A DNA stretch of 64,000 nucleotides from Streptomyces sp. SCSIO 30461 (GTDB lineage Bacteria; Actinomycetota; Actinomycetes; Streptomycetales; Streptomycetaceae). How positions within the stretch are numbered: the stretch's first letter is position 1; each line of letters begins with the position of its first letter. Positions 43,778 to 52,152 of this stretch are shown piece after piece. Location: positions 248,001 to 312,000 of the forward strand of contig NZ_CP146101.1 in the NCBI RefSeq assembly GCF_037023745.1, in the 5' to 3' direction. Both the position numbers and the translations under genes were made by a program. The notes under the pieces were generated by a model. That model was not told the origin of the DNA. It did not search any database and saw nothing but the letters and a program-made list of their open reading frames with translations.

Positions 43778-44103
43778 CTGGTGCACGGGATCTCCGCCAC
43801 GGCGTCCTGCCAGGTGTGTTGGTCGGCGTGGTCGGCGAACAGGCAGCAGCCCTCTCTGCCAGGCCCCGGGCTGACCACCGGGCAATCCGCGAACACGATC
43901 AGCTCCACCTCGGTCGCTCCTCGCCAGCGGAGCCACAATGCGGTCCCGTACTCGCCGAGGTCATCGAGAAGGCCGAAGTGCTCACCATCGCTGTGCGTGG
44001 CCAACTGGCGCTGCACAGCCCTGTCGACACATTCCGCAGCCCATCTCTCCCGCGCTTCCCGCACCAGGAGCAGCGGCACCCTGCGCCAGCGCGTGCACCG
44101 CAT
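43774..44103 (-). CDS. Small protein of unknown function, first gene of the radical SAM cluster
   Basis: 109 residues from ATG (MRCTRWRRVPLLLVREARE). Helical N-terminus with SDGEHFGLLDDLGEYGTALW and ELIVFADCPVVSPG near the middle, then a Cys pair (REGCCLFADHADQHTW). The longer open frame upstream is unlikely to be coding. It overlaps the next gene by ATGA. No family recognised. Confidence 0.6.
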   Translation of the reverse strand: MRCTRWRRVPLLLVREARERWAAECVDRAVQRQLATHSDGEHFGLLDDLGEYGTALWLRWRGATEVELIVFADCPVVSPGPGREGCCLFADHADQHTWQDAVAEIPCTR

Positions 44104-44509
44104 CACGACTTCGCCCGAGAGGGCGCCCCGGAGCGCTGGGGGCGGCCCGTGCACCGCGGGCACTTGCCGGTGGGAAGCGGCCGGGATCATCCGGGAACAC
44201 CGGGTCGTCGCTCGCGCGTACCTCCGCGAGAGGCCCCCATGTCCGGCCGGAGTCACGGGAGACCCCGAGTGACATGAGGACTCTCTGTTCAGTGTTCGGG
44301 CTCTGCGTCCGTGCATTACCGTCCGGCTCGCCCGCCAGAGTCTCGTCTCTCGTCACCATGACCGAACTCCTCTGTGATCCCGATGCTCGTCCGGGGCAAC
44401 ATCCAGGAAAGCGCCGGGAGTCGAAGGTCTCCACGGCATCCATGCGGCAGGCTTGACGCAGATCCGTGCGCGCGAGCCGAGGGGCCAGAAGGCACGGGAA
44501 GGGATCGTC
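44104..44509. other. Divergent promoter region between the cluster and its regulator
   Basis: 406 bases between the left-running cluster and the right-running HTH gene. I see no perfect palindrome; the regulatory signals are not readable by eye. Confidence 0.4.
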
Positions 44510-45061
44510 ATGGGACTGGCGGAGCGGCGCAGGACCCTGGGTTACAGTCAGGAGAAGTTGGCCGAGTTACTTGGCGTGGACCGCACAACGGTCGGACGCT
44601 GGGAGAGCGGCAAGATCGCACCGCAGCCGCTCCAGAGACCAGGCTTGGCCGCCGCCCTTGAAGTCAGCCTCCACGAGTTGGACGACCTCCTTCGACCGCC
44701 AAGCGCCGAAGGCCGGGACGTCGCAGGGCAGGAGTCCAGCTACCCGAGCGCGGGAGACCCCGACGAGATGATCCGCCGTGAATTCCTCCGCGTCCTCAGC
44801 GTCACCTCGTCCGGTGCGCTCGGCGCCCGTAAGTTGATCGGCTCTGGCGGCTGGAACGCCATGGCCAACCTCATCGCGGTAGGCGACTTCTCCGGCGACG
44901 GGCGTCCCGATCTCGCCGCCGTGACCAACGACAAATACGTGATCGACGGCTTCCGGGGCCACTTCGGCTGGCTGGTCACCTACCGGGGGCTGGGTAACGG
45001 CCTGCTGGCGAGCGGTGAGCGGACCGATGGTGAGTGGTGGGGCCTCAACGGCTTCTGCTGA
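44510..45061 (+). CDS. HTH regulator fused to an FG-GAP-like tail (chimeric)
   Basis: 183 residues from ATG behind GGGAAGGGA; an upstream TTG is possible. Residues 8-32 are an XRE HTH (LGYSQEKLAELLGVDRTTVGRWESGK), followed by the usual link of Streptomyces HTH/TPR regulators (EMIRREFLRVLSVTSSGAL). At about residue 108 the expected TPR domain is absent; instead VGDFSGDGRPDLAAVTND, an FG-GAP/VCBS repeat, and a WLVTYRGLGNGLLASG segment appear in frame. The regulator is probably truncated and joined to a secreted-protein fragment, so ligand sensing may be lost. Confidence 0.72.
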   Translation: MGLAERRRTLGYSQEKLAELLGVDRTTVGRWESGKIAPQPLQRPGLAAALEVSLHELDDLLRPPSAEGRDVAGQESSYPSAGDPDEMIRREFLRVLSVTSSGALGARKLIGSGGWNAMANLIAVGDFSGDGRPDLAAVTNDKYVIDGFRGHFGWLVTYRGLGNGLLASGERTDGEWWGLNGFC

Positions 45062-45247
45062 GCCCGTACGCGCGGACGGGAACGGGGTCGGGCGCGTACG
45101 GGTCCGGCCCCTCCGAAGGCGGTTCGCCAGTCGGCATCCCGCGCCGGTCAGGCGCTCTCGGTACGGCGACCATGAGGGCCCGGTGGTCCCCGTGGCCGGC
45201 GGTGCTGCTGCGTGCACCGCGATGAGGACGGGGCAACCGGACGGGAT

Positions 45248-45490
45248 CTACCGCCCGGGTTGCTCCGGAGACGGGTCGAGGGCGGCCCTGCCGGGGTAGT
45301 CCGAGTCCTCGTGGGCCACCGGGAGGGGCCGGTGGCCTTCGGACCAGTGGTTGACCCAGCCGCAGACGGGGCATGCGTAGCGGCCGTCGATGCCGAACAC
45401 CTCGGTGCCGCAGCGCTTGCAGTCGGTGCGGGTGATCTCTGCGCCGGTCTCGTCGGTGTCGAGGACGGGACCGGGGAGCCGTCCGGTCAT
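45248..45490 (-). CDS. Small zinc-ribbon protein
   Basis: 80 residues. CKRCGTEVFGIDGRYACPVCGW is a four-Cys rubredoxin-like zinc ribbon (about residues 24-45), flanked by acidic and Pro-rich tails. Function unknown. Confidence 0.75.
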   Translation of the reverse strand: MTGRLPGPVLDTDETGAEITRTDCKRCGTEVFGIDGRYACPVCGWVNHWSEGHRPLPVAHEDSDYPGRAALDPSPEQPGR

Positions 45491-45533
45491 GCGCGTGACT
45501 GTACCGGTGCGGGGGCCGGGCTGTGCCGGTACA

Positions 45534-46022
45534 TCACTGTTCGACGGTCAGCGCCCAGCGGGCCGTGGTCGGAGCTGTGATCCGGATTGCGCCCTCCTTG
45601 GCGCTCGCCTCGTTCGTGTGGAACTCGTTGTACTGGCCGGTCACCTTGTCGCCGCAGGACAGTCCGAAGCTGAGGCCGATGGGTGCGACGGAGACGGTGA
45701 GGGGACCCTTGCCCCGGCAACTGATGTGGACGCCGATCCTGCCGGCATCTGTCGGCTTCAGCGGCAGGACGGCATTGCCGGCGCGCGAGGCGACCTGGAT
45801 GACGGCCCTGCCGCTGAAGGGCGCGGGTGCCTCCGTGATGGTCTCGCCGGTCGAGTCAGCCGCTTGCGACGCGGCCGCGTCGCTCTTCGGGGGCGCGCTC
45901 GCCGTAGGCGGTTCCGCCGCTCTGCCGTCGTTGTCGGTACAGCCGACCGCGCCCCCTGCCAACGCGGCGATCAGCAGGCCCGCGGCGGTCAGGCGTGAAG
46001 CGGTCCCGGCGGACGTTCCCAT
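45534..46022 (-). CDS. Lipoprotein of unknown function
   Basis: 162 residues from ATG with GGGGAG upstream. The signal ends in a lipobox GAVGC near residue 28, followed by an Asp/Ala/Pro linker and a beta-rich domain (RAVIQVASRAGNAVLPLKPTDAGRIG). Two Cys (HISCRGKG, GLSCGDK) may form a disulfide. Anchored outside the membrane. Confidence 0.8.
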   Translation of the reverse strand: MGTSAGTASRLTAAGLLIAALAGGAVGCTDNDGRAAEPPTASAPPKSDAAASQAADSTGETITEAPAPFSGRAVIQVASRAGNAVLPLKPTDAGRIGVHISCRGKGPLTVSVAPIGLSFGLSCGDKVTGQYNEFHTNEASAKEGAIRITAPTTARWALTVEQ

Positions 46023-46154
46023 GTGAAGCTCCCCCTGCATGCCCAAGTCGGTGTGTCAGGAGCGAAAATAGAGCCCACGGCTGACCACGCCACAGAGGAA
46101 CCGGGCATTCCTGAGCAACTTCTGAGGTGCTCGCACCGCCCGCTCAGGAGTAGG

Positions 46155-46538
46155 TCATCGGGCAGCCATGGCGCAGGGTGTACTGAGCGGCTCGCCGACG
46201 CAGCGCGACATGGAATGCCGCGTCCAGGTCCGCACCCCATGGCCTGGCTTGGCGGCGGCCAGACTCCCGGCCGCGCCGTCCGTGCGCCAGGCCGTCAGAG
46301 CCAGGTGAGTGCCCGGCACCGGGATGTCCGGTGGCAGGGCTATGGCGGACGCCAGCCGTTCCATGCACGCCGGTATCCGGGGTGCTCCCACGATCAGGGT
46401 CCTGCCGTCCATGTCGTTCGCGATCGGCAGCACGATCTCCGGATCGAGGGAGAGCGGCATCAGCAACGTCCAGTCGCCGACCATGTGTCTCTCCCGGGAC
46501 GGCAGGTGCTGCGCACACAGCGCGTTGAATCCGTCCAT
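46155..46538 (-). CDS. Hypothetical protein, possibly frameshifted
   Basis: 127 residues with moderate codon bias; core LLMPLSLDPEIVLPIANDMDGRTLIVG. A coding-like stretch in another frame just upstream (46540-46711, starting MGGCLYDLGAQEW) suggests a longer gene broken near 46570. No family recognised. Confidence 0.4.
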   Translation of the reverse strand: MDGFNALCAQHLPSRERHMVGDWTLLMPLSLDPEIVLPIANDMDGRTLIVGAPRIPACMERLASAIALPPDIPVPGTHLALTAWRTDGAAGSLAAAKPGHGVRTWTRHSMSRCVGEPLSTPCAMAAR

Positions 46539-47254
46539 GGGTGGGCTGAGCTTCTCCTCGAAGCCCAGGGGCTCCCGTCCGGGCGGGGCGCGTACCGCGG
46601 CAGCCCCCGTCGTGCCGGCTCATCGTCCAGAGCCGACGCGACCTCGGCCCGTCCGCCTTCCTGATCGCCGGACCACTCCTGCGCGCCGAGGTCATACAGA
46701 CAGCCACCCATGGCCGCAATGCAGGGCGGGTCTCTGACATCCGGCGCTGCCCGCGGGCGTGGGCGAATCGCCGCCGTACGGGGGAGGCGGCTTCAGGATC
46801 CGACTGGGTGTGCCGATGACAGGGATGGCGGACAACAAGGACGCACCAGGATCCGCGTTGGCGAACGGGTGAGGTGAAACCGCACGTCAGCACGGTGATC
46901 GAGACGTGTGTACGAGTAAGTGGCGTCGGTGGCTGTTACAAAAATCCAGGTCGTTCAGAGGTGGCGTGGAATAAGCCATTTGGGTGACTCGGCAGCTTTT
47001 GGCAACCGCTTGTTGTTGATTGATCAACGGGTCGATGTAGTGCACAGTGAACCCGCGGTAATGGGCCGTTCGAAATCGGTGCCGGATGCAGGCGAGAGTT
47101 ACGGAGATGTCCGGTTTTCGTCATGAGGGTCGATTTGGTGGAAGTTGTCACCGCTCGTCGGCCAGAGTTTGGGCCCTCGGCACCAGCCGGGATCCTGATC
47201 CCCCTCAACAGCCCTGAACGGGGCTTTGCGGGCACGTTCTTGAGAGGGCCCCTC
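46539..47254. other. 716 bases without an intact gene
   Basis: The left part may be the broken 5' end of the previous gene. The right part, before the LTD gene, is AT-richer around 46920-47070 and is probably promoter sequence. Confidence 0.4.
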
Positions 47255-47821
47255 ATGTCTGCTTCTCGCACCACCCGTCGTATCGTCGCCACCGTCCTCG
47301 CGTCCGGCGCGCTCGTCGCCGCGGCGGCTCTGCCCGCGGCGGCCGATGTGCACCACCGCGGCGGCCGTGTTGGCGACCTTGTCGACCTCGCCCGGCAGTA
47401 CGACCGCGGCCACGGTGGGCACAACAACGGCCGGGGTCACGACCGTGGCCGGGGCCACGACGACCGCCGTTCCCCGATCGTCATCGGCGAGGTCCGGCAC
47501 GACGGATTCGGTCGTGACAACCGTTCCAACCGTGCCCTGAACTCCGAGTGGGTCGAGGTGAGGAACATCGGCCGGGCGCCGGTGAACCTGCGCGGCTACA
47601 CGATCTCCGACCGGGACGGCAACACCTACCGGTTCCGCAACCTGCGTCTCGCTGGAGGTTCGAGCGTCAAGGTCCACACCGGGCGGGGCTTCGACAGCCA
47701 CCGCGATGTCTACCAGGACCGTAGCCGCCAGGTCTGGAACGCGCGCGACACCGCCACGCTCCGCAACGACCGCGGCCGTGTCATCGACCAGGAGTCCTGG
47801 GGCCGGGGCCGTGGCCGCTGA
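47255..47821 (+). CDS. Secreted lamin-tail-domain protein
   Basis: 188 residues. Signal peptide (RRIVATVLASGALVAAAALPAAAD), then a His/Gly/Arg-rich linker (GHGGHNNGRGHDRGRGHDD), then a lamin-tail (LTD) beta-sandwich: ALNSEWVEVRNIGRAPVNLRGYTISD, FRNLRLAGGSSVKVHTG and the ending ATLRNDRGRVIDQESWG. Family members are extracellular and often cell-surface or nuclease-linked; the role here is unknown. The His-rich linker could bind metal. Confidence 0.88.
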   Translation: MSASRTTRRIVATVLASGALVAAAALPAAADVHHRGGRVGDLVDLARQYDRGHGGHNNGRGHDRGRGHDDRRSPIVIGEVRHDGFGRDNRSNRALNSEWVEVRNIGRAPVNLRGYTISDRDGNTYRFRNLRLAGGSSVKVHTGRGFDSHRDVYQDRSRQVWNARDTATLRNDRGRVIDQESWGRGRGR

Positions 47822-47935
47822 ACATCGGATTTCCGAGCCGTCGGATTCCTGAAGCGCTGAACTGCTGGTTTGCCGTACGCAGGTCCGATTCCGCTGATCT
47901 GATCCGCTGAGACCGACGGTCACGTCGGCCACGGC

Positions 47936-47966
47936 AAGGGGCGCCCTCGAACAGGGCGCCCCTTTT
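47936..47966. terminator. Bidirectional terminator
   Basis: AAGGGGCGCCCT, loop CGAAC, AGGGCGCCCCTT then a T run, between convergent LTD and prim-pol genes. Confidence 0.85.
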
Positions 47967-48022
47967 CCGTGCGCCAGTGCCCGGGGCCTGCCTGAGGGTG
48001 CCCGGGCGGGCGACGGTCCCTG

Positions 48023-48946
48023 TCATGCGTGGCGACCGGCGAGCAGCCGTCCCGCCGAGGCGATCGTCGCCCGGGCCTCACGCTCGCTCAGCCCCGCGCG
48101 GACCGCCGCGCCGACGAGGGCGTCCGCCAGGTCGTCGCCGATGCCGTTCTCGTACGCGCGGCAGGCCGCCCAGAACAGCCGAGTGTTGCGCTGGCCCTCA
48201 TGGGCCGCTCCGACGAACTGGACCAGCCCCTCGCCTCTGGGTGGTCGGTCGCTGCCGGGCGGTACCGCGCCGGGCGGGCGCCGGCCGGGGCGGTGGACCG
48301 AGGCGGCCAGCAGGCGCAGCAGTGCGCGGGGGCAGGGCGCGGGGGCCGGCCAGGGCGTTCCGGGCGCGAACCGGTAGGCGCCGTGAGCGGACACCGAACC
48401 CGGACCGACGAGATAGCCGCCGCTACCCCGGATGTCGATCCCGGGTGCGAGTCGTCCGGCGGAGTTCGGTACGACGACATCGGGCGGCCCCGTCAGCCAG
48501 AGATGACGGCCTCCGCTGGGTGTGAGCACGGTCGCCGTGTCCGGGATCGTGAACAGGTGTTGGAGCGCCGACTGCCGCAGCGCGACCACCGCCTCGGCAT
48601 CGTGCGCCGCGCCTGTGCCGGTGGCCGCGGACTTGGTGTCGAGGTCGATCCCGATCAGGTGGTGCGGTGCTCGTCCGCAGGCGATTCCGTAGCCCGTGGC
48701 CCAAGGCGCGGCGGCGAAGAGCGCCCGTATGGCGGCGGGGTCGGTCGCGGCGTCGTGTACGCCGTGCCCCGGACGTCCGCACTCGCCGTGGCACGGGTGC
48801 GAGGCCCGGACCGGGTCGTGGCGATGGGGCGACGGGATTGCGGGGAGCTTGCCGGGAGACAGGGGAATCACGGCGTGCCCGCGCTCGGCGGCGGAGAGCG
48901 CGTGGGTGAGGGCCAAGGTGACATTGCGGCGGGCGGTGGTGGCCAT
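48023..48946 (-). CDS. Bifunctional DNA primase/polymerase, chromosomal
   Basis: 307 residues with the full prim-pol core: AERGHAVIPLSPGKLPA, GIDLDTKSA (catalytic), LTPSGGRHLWLTGPP and GIDIRGSGGYLVGPGS. A Cys/His group (HPCHGECGRPGHGVH) precedes the core. A helical C-terminal part (about 245-307) ends the protein. It is not in an obvious mobile element here; it may be a relic of one or a repair/priming enzyme. Confidence 0.88.
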   Translation of the reverse strand: MATTARRNVTLALTHALSAAERGHAVIPLSPGKLPAIPSPHRHDPVRASHPCHGECGRPGHGVHDAATDPAAIRALFAAAPWATGYGIACGRAPHHLIGIDLDTKSAATGTGAAHDAEAVVALRQSALQHLFTIPDTATVLTPSGGRHLWLTGPPDVVVPNSAGRLAPGIDIRGSGGYLVGPGSVSAHGAYRFAPGTPWPAPAPCPRALLRLLAASVHRPGRRPPGAVPPGSDRPPRGEGLVQFVGAAHEGQRNTRLFWAACRAYENGIGDDLADALVGAAVRAGLSEREARATIASAGRLLAGRHA

Positions 48947-49258
48947 GACTTCTATGTTCGTACTGCAGTTCGAATAAAGGAAGGGTGAGGGTGGCCCGGT
49001 GCGGATTGGCCGAAAGGGCGCTGGAACGCTTCTTCGGGTAAAGGGGGTTTATCGACTTGTCCTCACGCTTGAGGGGGAATCGGGCACTCCGGGGTGGTTC
49101 GCAGGGGATTCGCTGGGCAACTCTGGATTCGCAACGTCGTGCACAACGGCAAACCGCGACCGAGACGCGACCTGGGTGATCAGCCAACTCGCCTGGTCTC
49201 GGACGCACTTCGGCTTATGACTTCCGTCTTCCGCACTTCCGGTCCTGGAGGAAATGAC
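48947..49258. other. Intergenic region, 312 bases
   Basis: Divergent promoter space between the prim-pol and small secreted protein genes; no distinct element seen. Confidence 0.4.
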
Positions 49259-49570
49259 ATGGCAAGCACCCGCACCGCTCGTACCGGCGCCATCCTCGCC
49301 GCACTGCCCCTCGCTGCCACGCTGTTCACCGGTGCGGCCCACGCGGACAACGGTGCCTTCGCGAACAACGGGTCGAACGCGGCGGTGGCCGGGGTCGTGG
49401 GCAGTGGCGTCGGTGGCGACAACCACGGGAACTCGACGACCACCCAGCAGGTGGCCACGGGGGCCGGGGCGTCCAACCAGAACCGCACGGCGAGTGTGAA
49501 CGGCTCGGGCTTCACCGCCATCGATCAGTCCACGGACAACATCGCGGTGTTCTTCAGCAGGCTCTGGTGA
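49259..49570 (+). CDS. Small secreted protein, Asn/Gly-rich
   Basis: 103 residues with GGAGGA before the ATG. Signal peptide ends near residue 30 (FTGAAHAD). The mature part is Asn/Gly/Ser/Thr-rich (NGSNAAVAGVVGSGVGGDNHG), ending AVFFSRLW. Chaplin-like in size but without the chaplin Cys/hydrophobic pattern. Possible surface protein; family not recognised. Confidence 0.75.
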   Translation: MASTRTARTGAILAALPLAATLFTGAAHADNGAFANNGSNAAVAGVVGSGVGGDNHGNSTTTQQVATGAGASNQNRTASVNGSGFTAIDQSTDNIAVFFSRLW

Positions 49571-49576
49571 TCCGGC

Positions 49577-49760
49577 CCGAGGGGGTGCGGCTTGGGGGCG
49601 GCCGGGGGCTTTCCGAGGGGGCTCGGGGTGTCATCGGAGGGGGTGGGGATCGACCGGGGCGTGGTGGGGGGATTCCTGATGGAGGGGGCACGGCATGTGA
49701 GGAAGATCGATATGTGCGGGGGGTCGACACGTGGGGGCTCGGAGCATGAGGGGGTTCGGC
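49577..49760 (+). repeat. G-run-rich region with quadruplex potential
   Basis: Many runs of four or more G on the plus strand (for example GGGGGCGGCCGGGGG and GGAGGGGGTGGGG) in about 180 bases of non-coding sequence after the small secreted protein gene. Confidence 0.7.
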
Positions 49761-49784
49761 TGACGGGAATCGACTGAAGGGTGA

Positions 49785-49830
49785 CGGCGGCCTGTGCGGC
49801 GGTGCGATGGCATCGGTGCACAGGCCGCCG
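49785..49830 (+). terminator. Hairpin upstream of the acyl-CoA operon
   Basis: CGGCGGCCTGTGC (49785-49797) pairs with GCACAGGCCGCCG (49818-49830). Confidence 0.7.
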
Positions 49831-49839
49831 GTCGTTGGC

Positions 49840-49878
49840 TTGACAGCCCGAATCCCCCGGAGTCAACCTGACGGTCAG
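49840..49878 (+). promoter_or_regulatory. Promoter -35 and CTGAC-G-GTCAG operator of the acyl-CoA operon
   Basis: TTGACA at 49840-49845 fits a -35; the palindrome CTGACGGTCAG (49868-49878) lies where the -10/+1 would be, 40 bases before the first gene. A TetR-type repressor is a guess. Confidence 0.5.
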
Positions 49879-49917
49879 TCAGAAGAGCGAGACGCAACCC
49901 TTCGGGAGGCCGCCGCC

Positions 49918-51162
49918 GTGCACCTCGCACCGACCGCACGCCAGCAGGTGCTGCGCGCTGAACTCCGCGCGTATTTCCGCGAGCTGATGCCCGACGGACC
50001 ACCGCACCCGGATGACCCGTCCGAACAGCGCCGACTGCTGAGGCGGATCGGCGCCGACGGACTGCTCGGCCTCGGCTGGCCGGTCGTCTACGGAGGGCAA
50101 GGGCGCGGAGCCGACGAGCAGTTCGTGTTCTTCGACGAGGCCTATCGCGCTGGAGCCCCGGTCTCCATGGTCACACTGAACACAGTCGGTCCGACCCTGA
50201 TGAAGTACGGCACGGAGCAGCAAAAGTCCTTCTTCCTCCCGCGCATCCTCAGCGGTGACGTGGTGTTCGCGATCGGGTACAGCGAGCCCGACGCGGGTAC
50301 CGATCTCGCCGCCCTGCGCACCCGGGCCGTACGCGGTGCGGGACCGGACGATGCGACGGGCGGCCACTGGCTGATCGACGGACAGAAGGTCTTCACCTCC
50401 AACGCCCAGAACGCCGACTGGATCTGGCTTGCCTGCCGCACGGAACCGGACGCTCCCAAGCACCAGGGCATTTCGATCATCCTGGTGCCGACGGACGCTT
50501 CCGGGTTCTCATGGACCCCGATCCACACGGTCGGCGGGCTGACCACCACGGCCACCCACTACGACGGGATCCGGGTCCCGGCCGCCAATCTGGTCGGCGA
50601 GGAGAACCACGGCTGGGCGCTGATCACCAACCAGCTCAACCATGAGCGAGTGGCCCTCGCCGCCGTCGGTATGCAGGCCGAGGACTTCGCTGCCGCGGCC
50701 CTCGACCACGCCCGCCGCCCCGATCCGCTGACGGGCGAGCGACCGGTGGACCGTCCGTGGGTGCGCAGCAGGATCGCCGAGGTGCACGCGAGGATCGCGG
50801 CGACCCGCTTGCTCAACTGGCGTCTGGTGGCGGATGTGGGAGCGGACCGGCTGGCTCCTGGTGACGCCAGTGGCGTGAAATTCGCCGGTACGGAGTCGGC
50901 CGTCGAGGTGTACCGGATGTGCCAGGAGGTCGTGGGGGACGCCGCACTGGTGCGGACCGGGTCCCCGGGGGCTTTCGGCGGGGATGCCGGTTTCGGCGGT
51001 GACGGCAGGGACGGCGGGGACAGCGGCGGGGGCCATGGCGCCGGTGAGCTGGAGCGGATGAACAGGGCCGCGCAGATCAACACCTTCGGGGGCGGGGTGA
51101 GCGAGGTGCAGCGGGAACTGGTGGCCACGATGCGGCTCGGTATGCGGAGGGGGAAGCGGTGA
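49918..51162 (+). CDS. Acyl-CoA dehydrogenase (FadE29-like)
   Basis: 414 residues from GTG behind GGGAGG (spacing 8). Acyl-CoA dehydrogenase core: WPVVYGGQGRGADEQFVFFDE, AIGYSEPDAGTDLAALRT (flavin-binding), DGQKVFTSNAQNADWIWLACRT and GWALITNQLNHERVALA; the C-terminal domain ends INTFGGGVSEVQRELVATMRLG. A Gly/Asp-rich insertion (about 355-380) is unusual. It heads a five-gene operon like the steroid side-chain set of Mycobacterium (FadE28/FadE29), in which two such subunits form the enzyme. ATG/GTG overlap of 4 bases with the next gene. Oxidises an acyl-CoA in the cytoplasm; substrate not certain. Confidence 0.9.
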   Translation: MHLAPTARQQVLRAELRAYFRELMPDGPPHPDDPSEQRRLLRRIGADGLLGLGWPVVYGGQGRGADEQFVFFDEAYRAGAPVSMVTLNTVGPTLMKYGTEQQKSFFLPRILSGDVVFAIGYSEPDAGTDLAALRTRAVRGAGPDDATGGHWLIDGQKVFTSNAQNADWIWLACRTEPDAPKHQGISIILVPTDASGFSWTPIHTVGGLTTTATHYDGIRVPAANLVGEENHGWALITNQLNHERVALAAVGMQAEDFAAAALDHARRPDPLTGERPVDRPWVRSRIAEVHARIAATRLLNWRLVADVGADRLAPGDASGVKFAGTESAVEVYRMCQEVVGDAALVRTGSPGAFGGDAGFGGDGRDGGDSGGGHGAGELERMNRAAQINTFGGGVSEVQRELVATMRLGMRRGKR

Positions 51163-52151
51163 GTGGGGAAGCGGTGGGTACGGAAGCGGTCGACGACGTG
51201 GATCCGATCGGTGACGAGGAGCTGTACGAGCGCCTGAAGACCTACGAGGGCCGCCCCACAGCCGCCCCCGGCATCGGGAAGGACCCGGTCAACGAGCCGA
51301 TGATCAGGCACTGGTGTGAGGCGATGGGCGACACCAATCCGGCCTACACCGGTCCGGACGGGATCGCGCCACCCACGATGCTCCAAGCCTGGACGATGGG
51401 CGGGCTCTCGGGGTACGCGGAGCGCTCGGGGGCCTACGACGAACTCTCCGCGCTGCTCGACAGCGTCGGCTGCACCTCGATCGTCGCGACCGACTGCGAG
51501 CAGGAGTACCTGCGTCCGCTGCGTCCTGGCGACCGGATCACCTTCGACTCGGTCATCGAGTCGGTGTCGCCACGCAAGACGACCAAGCTGGGCGCGGGCC
51601 ATTTCATCACCACGCGCATGGACATCCGGGTGGACGGCGAACCCGTCGGTACGCACCGCTTCCGGGTCCTCAAGTACGCACCGCCCAAAGCCGGCAGTGC
51701 ATCCCGGCGGCAGAACGAGTCCCATCCGAGCCGCCGCCCCTCGCCCGTGATCAACCGCGACAACGCCGGGTTCTGGGACGGCGTCGAAGAGCACCGGCTG
51801 TTGATCCAGCGCTGCGCGGACTGCGCCGAGCTCCGCTTCCCCTGGCTGCCGGGCTGCGGCGGTTGCGGCTCGCCGCGCTGGGAGGCGGTCGAGGCGAGCG
51901 GCGGTGGCACCGTCTACTCGTATGTGGTGATGCACCATCCGCCGTTCCCCGCCTTCGATCCTCCGTATGCCGTCGGACTGATCGAGCTGGCGGAAGGCGT
52001 CCGGATGGTCGGCAACGTGGTCGGGGTCCCCTGCGACGAGGTCCGGATCGGGATGCGGGTGAGGCTGGACTTCATCAAGGCGGACGAAGCCCAGGAGCTG
52101 CCGGTCTTCCGTCCGCTGGTCGACGCGGCCACAGCGGCAGGGGTGGTCTGA
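51159..52151 (+). CDS. Fused MaoC-like and DUF35 protein (ChsH2-like)
   Basis: 330 residues. The N-terminal hot-dog domain has YEGRPTAAPGIGKDPVNEPMI and PPTMLQAWTMGG; the C-terminal DUF35 part (about 190-325) begins with NRDNAGFWDGVEEHRL, has a zinc ribbon (CADCAELRFPWLPGCGGCG) and an OB-fold. In M. tuberculosis ChsH2, the same fusion hydrates the side-chain enoyl-CoA together with ChsH1, and the DUF35 domain binds the aldolase Ltp2. Genes for both partners follow. Overlaps the first gene by GTGA. Confidence 0.9.
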   Translation: MSGEAVGTEAVDDVDPIGDEELYERLKTYEGRPTAAPGIGKDPVNEPMIRHWCEAMGDTNPAYTGPDGIAPPTMLQAWTMGGLSGYAERSGAYDELSALLDSVGCTSIVATDCEQEYLRPLRPGDRITFDSVIESVSPRKTTKLGAGHFITTRMDIRVDGEPVGTHRFRVLKYAPPKAGSASRRQNESHPSRRPSPVINRDNAGFWDGVEEHRLLIQRCADCAELRFPWLPGCGGCGSPRWEAVEASGGGTVYSYVVMHHPPFPAFDPPYAVGLIELAEGVRMVGNVVGVPCDEVRIGMRVRLDFIKADEAQELPVFRPLVDAATAAGVV

Positions 52152-52152
52152 C

